From NCBI GenBank assembly GCA_038321775.1, contig JBBQFI010000001.1:482583-546582 (forward strand): 64,000 nucleotides of DNA, written 5' to 3'. The translations under genes and the position numbers were made by a program. The notes under the pieces are model-generated. The model ran no database searches and had not been told where the DNA came from. It saw only the letters and a program-made list of their open reading frames with translations. The stretch comes from JBBQFI01 sp038321775 (lineage in GTDB: Bacteria; Verrucomicrobiota; Verrucomicrobiia; Chthoniobacterales; UBA10450). Below, piece after piece: positions 9,082 to 18,436 of the stretch. Numbering within the stretch: position 1 is the stretch's first letter; the number at the start of each line of letters is the position of its first letter.

Positions 9082-10527
9082 TTAGATGGTTGCCGCGTAA
9101 AGAACCAGCACTGCGAAGATACCTGCAAGGTAGCTCGTCCGGTCTTTCAACGCAAAAACCACGGGATCTTCCGGAACTTCTCCGCGGTGTGCCTTGAACC
9201 AAAGCCGCGTGATCCAGTAGAGAAACAACGGGCAGAGCAGCAGCAGTATGGTTGGGCGATGGTAAAGGACTCGAACTTCTGGGCTCATTGAATAAAGGAC
9301 GAGTACAAGTACCGAAATCAGGCCGCTACTAACGCCAAAAGAACCTACCGCATCCAAATCGAATCTAAGGTAGCCGCGACCAATAGGCTCTTCGCCGCGG
9401 GCGTTCACAGACTGCCGTAGTTCGGAGTAGCGTTTGATCATCGCCAGACCAAAGAAAAAGAAGACTGAAAATGCGAGGAGCCATTCCGAACAGCCAATTC
9501 CGGTGGCTGCTCCTCCGGCGAGAAGCCGCAATGAATAGAAGCAAGCAAGGACAACGACGTCCAACATGACGATGCGCTTAATCCAAAGCGAGTAACCGAG
9601 ATTGCCAATGCTATAAATGGCGAGAAAAGCAAGAAATGAGCTTCCGCAGAAGAATCCGACACCCAGGCCGAGTGCAAGCATTCCGACAGCAAGGCAAATT
9701 GCGGCGAGGATTGAAATTTCTCCGAAAGCCAGAGGACGAAAACGCTTCTCTGCATGGCGGCGGTCGGCTTCGAGATCCAGGAGGTCGTTGATCAGGTAAA
9801 CGCCGGAGGCAACAAAACTGAAGCTAAAGAAAGCTAGCACGCCCTTACTTAAAGTGGATGGTTCGAGAATTTTGTGAGCCGTAATAATCGGTACGAAGAT
9901 GAGAAGATTCTTTGACCAATGATGAATACGACATGCTTTGATAAGAGAAATAAGACTACCGGCTGATCGCGAGAAAACCTTCTCAACCGGAACGACTCTT
10001 CCAACGAATTTTGAAAACCGGTCGCTGTTAGTTACCACCAGCGCTTTCCGCGCAGAACGCCAGACCGCCAGATCACTTCGAGAGTCTCCGACATAATCGA
10101 AACCTTTTACTCCAAATTCTTTCTCCAGCCGTCGCGCCTTATTCGCTCCTTTGAGATTGTGCTTTTCAGTGCTGGCAATGACTTCGTCAAAAAGATTCAG
10201 ATGCCTATTTACGCTTTCCGCAAGCACCTGATCCGCCGCGGTCACGAGGATTAGCCGACGTCCGCTGGCTTTTTCCGACCTTAAGAAGGTCACTAGTTCC
10301 TCCCGGAACGGGAGCTCACCTGCCTGGGGTTGAACACGAATCGCCAATTGCCGCTTCAGATAGGCTTTCCCTTTCATCAACCAAAAAGGAATGGCGAGAA
10401 GCAACCCGGGACTCCGTTTTAGGAGAAGGATAAGCGTCTCGTAAAACAAATCTGTTTTCAGCAGCGTATGATCCAGATCCACGCAAAGGGGCGGAAGCGC
10501 GGTGTCGCTTTTTGCTTCAACAATCAT
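9082..10527 (-). CDS. HAD phosphatase-UbiA prenyltransferase fusion
   Basis: This 481-residue protein has two domains. Residues about 1-190 are a HAD hydrolase: CVDLDHTLLKTD carries the nucleophile Asp, VTAADQ is motif II and YVGDSRSDLAV is motif IV. Residues about 200-480 are a UbiA-type membrane domain with roughly nine helices and the first Asp-rich motif NDLLDLEADR. Such fusions resemble decaprenyl-phosphate phosphoribose synthases, which make a polyprenyl-linked sugar used by membrane glycosyltransferases. That fits the arabinose/mannose-type GT39-like gene which diverges from it 68 bases away. The second Asp-rich motif is less clear. Confidence 0.82.
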   Translation of the reverse strand: MIVEAKSDTALPPLCVDLDHTLLKTDLFYETLILLLKRSPGLLLAIPFWLMKGKAYLKRQLAIRVQPQAGELPFREELVTFLRSEKASGRRLILVTAADQVLAESVNRHLNLFDEVIASTEKHNLKGANKARRLEKEFGVKGFDYVGDSRSDLAVWRSARKALVVTNSDRFSKFVGRVVPVEKVFSRSAGSLISLIKACRIHHWSKNLLIFVPIITAHKILEPSTLSKGVLAFFSFSFVASGVYLINDLLDLEADRRHAEKRFRPLAFGEISILAAICLAVGMLALGLGVGFFCGSSFLAFLAIYSIGNLGYSLWIKRIVMLDVVVLACFYSLRLLAGGAATGIGCSEWLLAFSVFFFFGLAMIKRYSELRQSVNARGEEPIGRGYLRFDLDAVGSFGVSSGLISVLVLVLYSMSPEVRVLYHRPTILLLLCPLFLYWITRLWFKAHRGEVPEDPVVFALKDRTSYLAGIFAVLVLYAATI

Positions 10528-10594
10528 TGCAAATCAGAAAGTGGTCGAAGGCATACGCGTGTTGAGATAACGTGAAAGAGTATAGAAAACTCCC

Positions 10595-12085
10595 GTGCGA
10601 GAACAAACCAAATACTGCATAGCGCTATCGCTCGCGACGATCGTCGGCTTTCTCGCCATTACGCATCAAAGCTTTTGGATCGACGAAGGGGTCGCTGCCC
10701 TTAAGGCCATGCAGCCTAACATTCATGGGTGGTGGCAGTCGTTACGAAAAGATTCGGACTCAAACTTGCAACTGATTTTCCAACTTTTTTACCTTTGGGG
10801 ATGGGAAAAGATTTTTGGATCGGCCGAATATGCATTACGAGCATCCAATATTCCATGGTTCGTCGTGGCGACGGTAGCGTTGATGTGGAGTTTTCCCAAA
10901 AACGGTCGACTGCAACTAAGTGTCCTGCTTCTAACGCTGACCAGCGCCTTTCTCTGGTATTACCTTAGCGAGGCGCGGCCTTACATTGTTCTTTTTGCCT
11001 TCGCCGCTGCTACAACGGCCTGTCTATTAAGGATGGTAGGCGAGGAATCTTCAGTAGATTCGTCAACCTGGTTCAGAGTCTTTTGTCTCGGGTCGGCTGG
11101 ACTATGCGCTACCAGCCTGATTGCAGTGCCATGGGCCCTGGGCGCGATGCTGGCGACAGGCTATTGGCTTGGGATTAACCGCACTCGCAAGCTACTATTG
11201 CGCTTCCGATATTCTACTCTGATAACTGCAGCAGTTATTCTTATCGTAGGAGCTTACTACGCCTGGACTTTGCATTTGGGCGCCCGGGCCTCGGGGGTAA
11301 ACAGGACAAGCGCAGGAAGTGTCCTCTTTATTATTTACGAACTTAGCGGCCTGTCCGGGTTGGGACCAGGCCGGTTGGAACTGCGCGAATTCGAATTTGG
11401 AGCATTTCGCCACGGTATTCCGATCCTTTTAATCGGGCTTTGCGCGATCTCAGGGTTGTTCTTAGCGAGCGTTGGAGTTGCTGTTCGTAAGGTCAACCGA
11501 CGGTCAGCGATCTTTTTCGTAATTGCCGTAGCTATTCCATTTCTTCTTGCGATCATCGCGGGCTTTCTCGGCCACATGCGGCTTCTCGGCCGTCATCTCA
11601 CGCCCTTATTGCCGTTTCTATTAGCTTTTTTGGCTCTTGGCTTACAACGGTTGCTTTTCGATCAGCGGATTATTTTTAAACTAGCTGGGTTAGTCTCAAT
11701 ACTAGTTTGCCTGTTCTCCGATTGGGAAATTCGCTTCGCTCCGCGACATCGACGCGACGATTATCGGTCCGCCGTAGAGACAGTGCGGAAAGCAGTCGTC
11801 GCAGGTAAGAACGTTTGGTGGACAGCGGAACCAAGTCTGGCGGAATACTATCATGCACCACTGAATTCAAAGGATTTCATAGTAACCTCCAACGCAAGCG
11901 AAGACGAGCTCGCGATGGCAACAGTACCCGATCTGGTCTGCCTTTCGAAACCCGATATCTACGACCAGAATGCAGTCGTTAGGCACTACCTGCAGAGGCA
12001 CAGATTCAAGGTAGTGGAAACCTTTCCTGCGTTTCAGATCTTTGAGCCAGCCGGGGGCGGCCTTGAATCACCGTCCGGCCGTTGA
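10595..12085 (+). CDS. GT39/ArnT-like membrane glycosyltransferase
   Basis: A 496-residue polytopic protein starts at GTG 10595. The first periplasmic loop after helix 1 reads SFWIDEGVAALKA, the acidic D-E pair typical of the PMT/ArnT (GT-C) superfamily, and is followed by about ten further helices and a soluble tail. Such enzymes use polyprenyl-phosphate sugars. The divergent HAD-UbiA gene may supply that donor. Its 3' end overlaps the convergent epsI gene by 52 bases, an unusually long overlap, though both reading frames look real. Confidence 0.75.
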   Translation: MREQTKYCIALSLATIVGFLAITHQSFWIDEGVAALKAMQPNIHGWWQSLRKDSDSNLQLIFQLFYLWGWEKIFGSAEYALRASNIPWFVVATVALMWSFPKNGRLQLSVLLLTLTSAFLWYYLSEARPYIVLFAFAAATTACLLRMVGEESSVDSSTWFRVFCLGSAGLCATSLIAVPWALGAMLATGYWLGINRTRKLLLRFRYSTLITAAVILIVGAYYAWTLHLGARASGVNRTSAGSVLFIIYELSGLSGLGPGRLELREFEFGAFRHGIPILLIGLCAISGLFLASVGVAVRKVNRRSAIFFVIAVAIPFLLAIIAGFLGHMRLLGRHLTPLLPFLLAFLALGLQRLLFDQRIIFKLAGLVSILVCLFSDWEIRFAPRHRRDDYRSAVETVRKAVVAGKNVWWTAEPSLAEYYHAPLNSKDFIVTSNASEDELAMATVPDLVCLSKPDIYDQNAVVRHYLQRHRFKVVETFPAFQIFEPAGGGLESPSGR

Positions 12086-12747
12086 AGCTTAGGCACTAGC
12101 TCGGCGATGAATTTCTCAATCATCGCGTCGGTTTCCGCTTCAGAGCGTTCAGGTCGCGCGATGCCTTCGGTAACGGTCGCGGCTACGGTAATGTAGGCCC
12201 AGCGCTGATTGTAGCCGCGCAGGATCCGATCGCGCATATCGAGCACGGTACGGGTGAAGTGTGAAGGCGTGATTTCATTGTAACCAACAAACCAATAGTA
12301 AGTGAGATTGTGGAGGGTGAAATGCTGGCTGTCTTTGGTTTCGACCGCGCGGGCGTTAGCTAATCGCGTGACGGCAAGCGAACCGGAATTGTCTGTCGGG
12401 ATCGTTCTCTCGGAAGAAGCTTGAACACTCCAGCCCTGCGCGGGCAGGCAGCGTTCCGGCCGATGGATGCTACTGGTCATGTCGTCGCCGGAAAGAACAA
12501 TGGAAACGAAAATCTTATCGCCGGCCGGGCTTGTGTAAATTTTGCGCGCAAACTGAGTGTCCTTGGCCAGCACTTCCAGCTCTCGCTTTGTTATGGCGGA
12601 ATCTTCTCCGAGCCAACCGCCCACCCAGATGGGTAACTTCAGCGAAATGCCGGCAGGGCTGGCCTGTGGCGACTTGGGCAGAACAAAAATGCTGGCTAAC
12701 CCAAGCAGGATCACCAGGTCTGCAATGAAGAAGCGCCTAGTAATCAT
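12034..12747 (-). CDS. epsI: EpsI-family exosortase-associated protein
   Basis: The start is placed at the ATG complementary to 12745-12747 (MITRRFFIADLV), overlapping the exosortase stop by 11 bases. One N-terminal membrane segment (residues 8-25) is followed by an outer domain containing SIHRPERCLPAQGW, the family signature around a conserved Cys, and a C-terminal amphipathic part. The protein is about 237 residues, usual for EpsI. EpsI is encoded with exosortases in exopolysaccharide/protein-sorting loci and is often fused to them. Its biochemical role is not established. Confidence 0.87.
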   Translation of the reverse strand: MITRRFFIADLVILLGLASIFVLPKSPQASPAGISLKLPIWVGGWLGEDSAITKRELEVLAKDTQFARKIYTSPAGDKIFVSIVLSGDDMTSSIHRPERCLPAQGWSVQASSERTIPTDNSGSLAVTRLANARAVETKDSQHFTLHNLTYYWFVGYNEITPSHFTRTVLDMRDRILRGYNQRWAYITVAATVTEGIARPERSEAETDAMIEKFIAELVPKLQRPDGDSRPPPAGSKI

Positions 12748-13708
12748 ATGACACCGACTCCTTGGTTGAGAGTTTTCCCTGCAATCCCTTGGGATGGAGG
12801 TTGAGCAGTTTGCTGAAGAGGACCATGGCCGCGATAGCGAACGGAAACGACAGATATCCCGAAACTCCGTGATAAGGTCCGCCGGCCAGATCCTGTCCAA
12901 AAAGTCGAGCCACGACCAGAATGGAAACGAGGCGGCCGGTGTTTCCAATAAGGGCGAAAACGATCGACGCACAAAAGATTGCGATCTTTTTCCACAAGCG
13001 ATCCTGCGTCAGGTGTCCGTAAATCGCGGAGAGCATTGCGATCGCCATGAGCGAGCGAATGCCGCTGCAACCTTCATCGATGGTGAAATGAAATGCGTTG
13101 TTGGCGGCGCTGACTGTCGTTCCGACAGTGTAAACGCCGATGCCGAGGAGGTTGGAGATTGTGCTGGCGGCGCCAGTTTCGAGGAACTGCAGTTTAGTTG
13201 TCGCCTGTGTAAGAAAATTTAGCGGCACCATGAAAAACAGAAAGGCGATCGGGAAGAGGAGAACGCGCGCGACGTGTTTTCCCCAGACGTAGAGAACAAG
13301 CCCAAAGAGCAGAAACGGGAACGCCATGATGGCGAGTCGGCCTTGAAGAGTGCGCGCCGCGGCGACGAAGAGGAACAGACCGATCCCCATAAACAACCAA
13401 CCCCAGCGCGAAGAACCGATGGGAGCGGCTCGCAATTTATCGCGCGAATACCAAATCAGGAAGATTGCGATGAAGGGAATTAGTTTCGCATGCTCATAAT
13501 CTCCCTCCGGGCCCCACGCCTCCCAGGCCCACTTTGCCGTGGGAGCCTGTCCGTTAAGGAAAATTTTTACGAATCCAAAAAAGTAGATGAAGATGCCGAT
13601 GAGAACCGCACCAGCGATGATCGCAGCCGTAGACGGCAGGAATGACCGGCCAAGTGAAGTTTTTGGCAGGTTAGCTGTGACTGAAGCGGGTTGTATGGTG
13701 GAACTCAT
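12737..13708 (-). CDS. Exosortase (EpsH-like transpeptidase)
   Basis: A 323-residue membrane protein with about eight helices. The exosortase catalytic triad is visible: Cys in DEGCSGIRS near residue 215, Arg in GNTGRLVSI near 255 and His in GPYHGVSG near 280. Exosortases cut and sort proteins with PEP-CTERM-type tails. Those with VPDSG-type targets (exosortase D group) occur in Verrucomicrobiota, and a protein with such a tail is encoded at 24366-24932. The gene is coupled to epsI and lies beside a WecB/TagA gene, as in exopolysaccharide loci. Assignment to the D subgroup is an inference. Confidence 0.9.
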   Translation of the reverse strand: MSSTIQPASVTANLPKTSLGRSFLPSTAAIIAGAVLIGIFIYFFGFVKIFLNGQAPTAKWAWEAWGPEGDYEHAKLIPFIAIFLIWYSRDKLRAAPIGSSRWGWLFMGIGLFLFVAAARTLQGRLAIMAFPFLLFGLVLYVWGKHVARVLLFPIAFLFFMVPLNFLTQATTKLQFLETGAASTISNLLGIGVYTVGTTVSAANNAFHFTIDEGCSGIRSLMAIAMLSAIYGHLTQDRLWKKIAIFCASIVFALIGNTGRLVSILVVARLFGQDLAGGPYHGVSGYLSFPFAIAAMVLFSKLLNLHPKGLQGKLSTKESVSYDY

Positions 13709-13748
13709 CCGTAGCGCGCGATTTTAGAACATCCTTGCGGCACCTGCA

Positions 13749-14525
13749 ATGCGCGATCCATTCTCCGACAATCAGCAGAACTTTGTAAGTGTGAAAACAA
13801 TCGACGTTTTAGGCACGGCTTTGGTCCCGACCACGTATGCGGAATTTGCCAGCTATTGCGAGCAATTGGCGAAGCAGGAAGGCACATGGGTCGTCAATAT
13901 GACCAACACCCAGGTCGTGACCATGCGCCGGCATTCTGCGGAGTTCCGCAAGCTGACGGATAACGTCGATTTTTTCATTCCAGACGGCATGCCGCTGATC
14001 TGGTGTTTGAATCGGCGCGGCGCGAATCTTCGCGACCGCGTTTACGGCCCGACTTTCATGCGGAAGGTCTTGCAGGACTCATCCGGCTTCACGCACTACT
14101 TGTTAGGCGGCTCTGACCAAACGGGCAGCGAACTGCGCCGGCGATTTTCCGATGCGAAATTTATCGGAGCGTTTCACGGCAACAGCAACAAGGAAGGCGT
14201 TCTCGAAGGAGATGCGGAACACAACGTCGTCGAAGAAATAAATCGGCTTTCGCCAGATTTTATCTGGATTGGGCTCGGCACACCGAAACAGGATTGGTGG
14301 ATTTATCGGCACAAAAGTCAGATCAAACGCGGAGTCATTCTCGCGGTCGGTTTTGCGTTCGATGTCAACGCCGGCGCGAAAAAAGACGCACCGCTCTGGA
14401 TGCAGCGAAATGGATTGACCTGGGTATTTCGCCTCGCAACCGAACCCAGGCGTTTGTTAGGCCGCTATCTCAAATACAACACGCTTTTTCTTTACTATCT
14501 CGTTAGGGAAAAATTCGGGATCTAA
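13749..14525 (+). CDS. WecB/TagA/CpsF glycosyltransferase
   Basis: A 258-residue protein starts MRDPFSDNQQ at ATG 13749. Family features are WVVNMTNTQVV, FFIPDGMPLIWCL near residue 80, the GPTFM motif, and IGLGTPKQDWWIYRHK, followed by GFAFDVNAGAKKDAP with the conserved Phe-Asp-Gly-like turn. These inverting GT26 enzymes add N-acetylmannosamine or a related sugar to a polyprenyl-linked acceptor. Its neighbours, an exosortase and glycosyltransferases, support surface polysaccharide synthesis. It is divergent from the exosortase gene by 40 bases. Confidence 0.92.
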   Translation: MRDPFSDNQQNFVSVKTIDVLGTALVPTTYAEFASYCEQLAKQEGTWVVNMTNTQVVTMRRHSAEFRKLTDNVDFFIPDGMPLIWCLNRRGANLRDRVYGPTFMRKVLQDSSGFTHYLLGGSDQTGSELRRRFSDAKFIGAFHGNSNKEGVLEGDAEHNVVEEINRLSPDFIWIGLGTPKQDWWIYRHKSQIKRGVILAVGFAFDVNAGAKKDAPLWMQRNGLTWVFRLATEPRRLLGRYLKYNTLFLYYLVREKFGI

Positions 14526-14530
14526 AAAGG

Positions 14531-16342
14531 TCAGACTTTCCGGCCGAATTTTTTCTCGAGCTCGTTTAACGAAATCTGAATCATGGTGGGACGCCCGTGC
14601 GGGCAGCAATATGGCAGATCGCAATCGAGAAGATCGCGAATCAGTCTTTCGATTTCGAGATTGCGCAGGGGATCGTTCGCCTTCACCGCGTGACGGCACA
14701 CGGTCTTGGCGATCATGTCTTCCCCGAGACGCATGGCCGAGCTGCTGTTACTCGCGCTTTTCAAACCGTCGATGACTTCGCGCATGAACTGCACGGGGTT
14801 CGATGTGTTCAAGAAAGTCGGCAGACTGTCGATCTTGAAAGTGTTCGCTCCGAAAAATTCGATGCCGATTCCCATTTTTTGCAGCGTAGGAATATTGCGA
14901 TCCACCCATTCGGCATCGCGCGGCGCAAGATCAAAAATTAGCGGGAGCAATAGGCGCTGCGAAGGCACACCCTGCTCTTCCATGCGACGGCGAAGTTCTT
15001 CGAAAAGGATTCGCTCGTGCGCCGCATGTTGGTCGACGAGGACAAGTCCCTCCTCATTTTCCATGAGCACGTAAAGTCGGTTCAGGACGCCGATGATTTG
15101 AAATTGTTTGGCGCGCGGCGGCGCCAGGGCAGCGTGATGATCATCTTCTCGTTGCGCGAGACGCGCGGCGAGGCCCGGCTCTTCGCGTTCAATCGGAAGC
15201 ATCGGTATCGTCGGGATTGTTGCTTCCGGTTGATGAAACGCGGGCCCGGACGGAAAGGCAGAGGGCGTTTCAGTGGGAAATTGCGCAGTGCCGGAATCAA
15301 CGACCCCGATTTCGGCGGGTGCATCAAATCGCTTCTGCCAGTCGTGCCTTCCACCCTCGAGGGTTTGGCGAATTTTTTCGACAACGGCTTCGCGCACACC
15401 GGCCGGATCGCGAAAACGAACTTCGCGCTTTGCCGGATGCACATTCACATCGACGGCCGCGGGATCGAGTTCCAGAAAGAGAAACGTGACGGGAAACTGG
15501 CCCTTCATCAGCGCCGTGTGATAGCCCTCGCGCAACGCCGCATTGAGGACTGGACTCTCGATGGCCCGGCCATTTACAAAGGTGACCTGTTGCGAGCGCG
15601 TCCGCCGGCTCACGCCAGCCTGCCCGATGAAGCCATGAATTTTGATCTTCGCATTCTCATCCGGCGGTTCGATCTCGAGCAGCTGCTCCACCAATTCGGC
15701 GCCGTGCAGATCGCGTATCCGATCGCGCAATGAATTCGTGGCGGGTAATTGAAAAACGATGCGTTCATCGCGCACAAACGCGAACGCGATCTCGGGATGA
15801 CCCGTGGCTTGGAGATGCAGCTGATGTTCGACGTTGCGACTCTCGGTATTTTCGGAGCGAAGAAATTTCCGGCGCGCGGGCAAATTATAAAAAAGAGAAC
15901 GCACCTCTACCTGGGTTCCGGCAGGTTCGCCGCATTCGCGTACCGTTTCGATCTTGCCGCCGGCCACGAGGACTTCGGTCCCGGCGACAGCTTCTCCTTC
16001 GCGAGTCGTTAGGCGAAAGCGCGAGACGCTCGCGATGCTCGGGAGCGCTTCGCCGCGAAACCCGAGAGTGCAGATGGCAGAGAGATCGTCCGACGTTCGG
16101 ATCTTGCTTGTGGCATGTCGCTCCAGCGACAAGAGCGCGTCGTCTCGATCCATGCCGCTGCCGTCGTCAATCACGCGCATGAGCGAAATGCCTCCGCGCC
16201 GAATCATCACCTCGATGTTGCGCGCACCGGCGTCGATGCTGTTCTCGATCAATTCTTTCACGACCGATGCCGGGCGCTCGACGACTTCGCCCGCCGCAAC
16301 CTGATTGGCGACAATTTCGGACAACAATTGAATCCGGCTCAT
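14531..16342 (-). CDS. mutL: DNA mismatch repair protein MutL
   Basis: A 603-residue protein starting MSRIQLLSEIVANQVAAGEV. The GHKL ATPase motifs are clear: ELIENSIDAGA, VIDDGSGM and TLGFRGEAL within the first 105 residues. After a proline-rich linker the C-terminal domain has DQHAAHERILFEE, the metal-binding motif of endonuclease-type MutL, and near the end CPHGRPT. It therefore should nick DNA in a MutS-dependent way. Length is normal. It is convergent with the WecB gene (5-base gap). Very long open frames on the opposite strand here are shadows. Confidence 0.97.
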   Translation of the reverse strand: MSRIQLLSEIVANQVAAGEVVERPASVVKELIENSIDAGARNIEVMIRRGGISLMRVIDDGSGMDRDDALLSLERHATSKIRTSDDLSAICTLGFRGEALPSIASVSRFRLTTREGEAVAGTEVLVAGGKIETVRECGEPAGTQVEVRSLFYNLPARRKFLRSENTESRNVEHQLHLQATGHPEIAFAFVRDERIVFQLPATNSLRDRIRDLHGAELVEQLLEIEPPDENAKIKIHGFIGQAGVSRRTRSQQVTFVNGRAIESPVLNAALREGYHTALMKGQFPVTFLFLELDPAAVDVNVHPAKREVRFRDPAGVREAVVEKIRQTLEGGRHDWQKRFDAPAEIGVVDSGTAQFPTETPSAFPSGPAFHQPEATIPTIPMLPIEREEPGLAARLAQREDDHHAALAPPRAKQFQIIGVLNRLYVLMENEEGLVLVDQHAAHERILFEELRRRMEEQGVPSQRLLLPLIFDLAPRDAEWVDRNIPTLQKMGIGIEFFGANTFKIDSLPTFLNTSNPVQFMREVIDGLKSASNSSSAMRLGEDMIAKTVCRHAVKANDPLRNLEIERLIRDLLDCDLPYCCPHGRPTMIQISLNELEKKFGRKV

Positions 16343-16490
16343 TCGATTTACGGTTTACGATTTCCAACTACCGATTGCGAAAGAAATCAACGCGATCGCG
16401 GTCACAAATCAAAATGTGCACGCACGAAAGCGTTCTCCTTCGCAGCTCGCACCATTGACTTGCCAGTGCCACGCGATAATTTCCATATCA

Positions 16491-16826
16491 ATGATCGAGG
16501 TTACCGATAGCGCGGCGCGCCAACTGCGTTCGCTCCTGCAATCGCATAGCGCCCCTGAAGACAAAGGTCTTCGTGTTCAGATTGCAAAAGGCGGCTGCTC
16601 GGGCCTGCAATACGAGATGATACTCGATGCAAAAAAGGCGGGCGATGCCGTGATCGAGCGGGATGGCGTCGAGTTTTTTGTTGATGCAGAAAGTGCGTCG
16701 ATGCTCAAAGGTTCGACCCTGGATTACCACGACGGTTTGACTGGAACTGGTTTTCGTATTGTGAACCCCAACGCGACTCGCACTTGCGGCTGCGGGACTT
16801 CGTTTGAAGCCACGCGTTCCGCTTAA
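16491..16826 (+). CDS. erpA: Iron-sulfur cluster assembly protein, ErpA/IscA family
   Basis: ATG 16491 gives MIEVTDSAARQLRSLL and a protein of 111 residues, the usual A-type carrier length. The three cluster-ligating cysteines are present: one in AKGGCSGLQY near residue 37 and a Cys-x-Cys pair in TCGCGTSF near the end. A-type carriers accept Fe-S clusters from the scaffold and pass them to apoproteins. The gene stands alone rather than in a suf or isc operon. The choice of erpA over iscA/sufA is tentative. Confidence 0.88.
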   Translation: MIEVTDSAARQLRSLLQSHSAPEDKGLRVQIAKGGCSGLQYEMILDAKKAGDAVIERDGVEFFVDAESASMLKGSTLDYHDGLTGTGFRIVNPNATRTCGCGTSFEATRSA

Positions 16827-16852
16827 GCCGGCCGAGGGGCCGCGACGCTGAG

Positions 16853-18436
16853 ATGGATCGCGATCTCTTTCGCTTCGACGAGCGTTATCATCGTCCGCGT
16901 CGCAAAACGAATTACTTTGCCTGGTCGATCGCGCTGCTGTTGCTCATGGGCTTCGCGCTCGCGGCCTGGCTGGGCAGTTTTTACATTTTCGGACAACCGG
17001 AGCGGCCGGACAGTTATCGGATTCTAAAAAAACTGCACAAGATCGATCCACCGCGTCGGTTCGAATTGACCGCCGCGCCGAAGGGCGAGTTCCTAAGCGC
17101 GACACAAATCTTCGAACGCTACAGCAATATGCGGCCAGCGGAATTGCAGAGCGCAAATGCAGAATTGTCGCGCAACTTCATTCGCAATTACCAGCAGGTG
17201 CGCGGTCTGGTTCCGTACGTGGTCGGACGTTACGACATCATGGAAGCGCGCGAACTCGGGCCGGGCGATCTGATCACGAGCGGGATGGTGGCACTGACGC
17301 GCGCCGTGGATCGCGGCGAACTTCTGATGGAACATGTCTATCCGGGCGATGCCAGCGATATCCCGCTCATGCAACAAACGCTGGTGACGGGTCTCGAAAT
17401 CAAGCTCGAACGAACACACGATCTTTCGGCCATCTTTCATGCGGAACGTTTGGCGGATGGACGATTGTTGATCACGACAATCCCGCTGCTTTACGGCAAC
17501 TATACGGTAACGCACGGCACGGCAACGTTCAGTCTCGAGCCGCCTAACGACTTAAATTTCGCCGCCGGCTGGCCGTTATTCAAAGATCCGCAACGTCGCA
17601 AAGCGGAAATTCATTACACGACTCATTTGGCGGGCGCGCCGCCTTCGTCTGGCGGAACGGTGCCGATCGCTGGAATCACGACGGCTGCCAACCTATCCAA
17701 TACGAATGAATTGGTTCGCGTGGAACAGGCGTTGCCGCCAGAGGGTCCGAAGGTCACCGCCGCATCTCCATCTCCCAAACAAGCGAAGCCGACGGCAACA
17801 ATTGCGGCCAAGGAAATCGCGAAGAACAAACCCTCGACGAAACCGACTCCGTCCGCGACGGCCATTGTTGTCGTAAAAGCTGAGACACCGACTGCGACGC
17901 CAGCGCGATCTCCGCCCGTTGTCGCAAAATTAACGGCAACACCGAAGCCTGCTGCAACCGCGCCACCAGAAACTGCGGTCGCGCAGACAACGCCCTCACC
18001 AGCAACAGTACTGCCAGCTCTTCCCGTGACCGAAGCGGACGAAAATGCATTGGCTTCAACAGCGGGCGGCGGCAGCTGGAGACTTTTCGAGCCGGGACGA
18101 ATGCCAGCGGGACGTTTGGTCGGCGTTTCCGATTTGGATGAAGTAGCCGATCGCGGGACGGCAGGCGAACGCTACTATTTGCGTGGACAATTCGTCGTAA
18201 ATTTCGCGGAAGGACATCGCGCGGTGCTTCGGCCGCGTTCCAAGTTAAGCGAAAAAGTTTTTCATCTCGGTCCGAACACCGCGCGAATTATCGTAGAATA
18301 TCCAGCCGGTTATCCAGCGCCCGGCCAGGGCGCGAGCGTGAGCCGTGATGCAGCGCGACCTTACGAAATCACGGAGGTCCGCAAGGATTCCGACGGGCAA
18401 GTGAACGTTTTCGTACGCGAAATTATCGAGCCGTAA
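16853..18436 (+). CDS. Membrane-anchored protein with Pro/Thr-rich linker
   Basis: A 527-residue protein with an N-terminal cytoplasmic basic patch, one membrane helix at residues 23-45 and a large outer region. Residues about 300-390 are low-complexity, rich in Pro, Ala, Thr and Lys (TPTATPARSPP-like). The C-terminal part (VVNFAEGHRAVLRPRSKL, ARIIVEYPAGYPAPGQG) is a compact domain of unknown type. The folded domain before the linker has no motif I recognise. It ends exactly where the convergent next gene ends. I cannot assign a function. Confidence 0.7.
   Translation: MDRDLFRFDERYHRPRRKTNYFAWSIALLLLMGFALAAWLGSFYIFGQPERPDSYRILKKLHKIDPPRRFELTAAPKGEFLSATQIFERYSNMRPAELQSANAELSRNFIRNYQQVRGLVPYVVGRYDIMEARELGPGDLITSGMVALTRAVDRGELLMEHVYPGDASDIPLMQQTLVTGLEIKLERTHDLSAIFHAERLADGRLLITTIPLLYGNYTVTHGTATFSLEPPNDLNFAAGWPLFKDPQRRKAEIHYTTHLAGAPPSSGGTVPIAGITTAANLSNTNELVRVEQALPPEGPKVTAASPSPKQAKPTATIAAKEIAKNKPSTKPTPSATAIVVVKAETPTATPARSPPVVAKLTATPKPAATAPPETAVAQTTPSPATVLPALPVTEADENALASTAGGGSWRLFEPGRMPAGRLVGVSDLDEVADRGTAGERYYLRGQFVVNFAEGHRAVLRPRSKLSEKVFHLGPNTARIIVEYPAGYPAPGQGASVSRDAARPYEITEVRKDSDGQVNVFVREIIEP

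Noticed and set aside
15017..15733. Long plus-strand frames opposite mutL
   Set aside because: MutL motifs on the reverse strand are complete from start to end; the opposite frames are basic and carry no motif.
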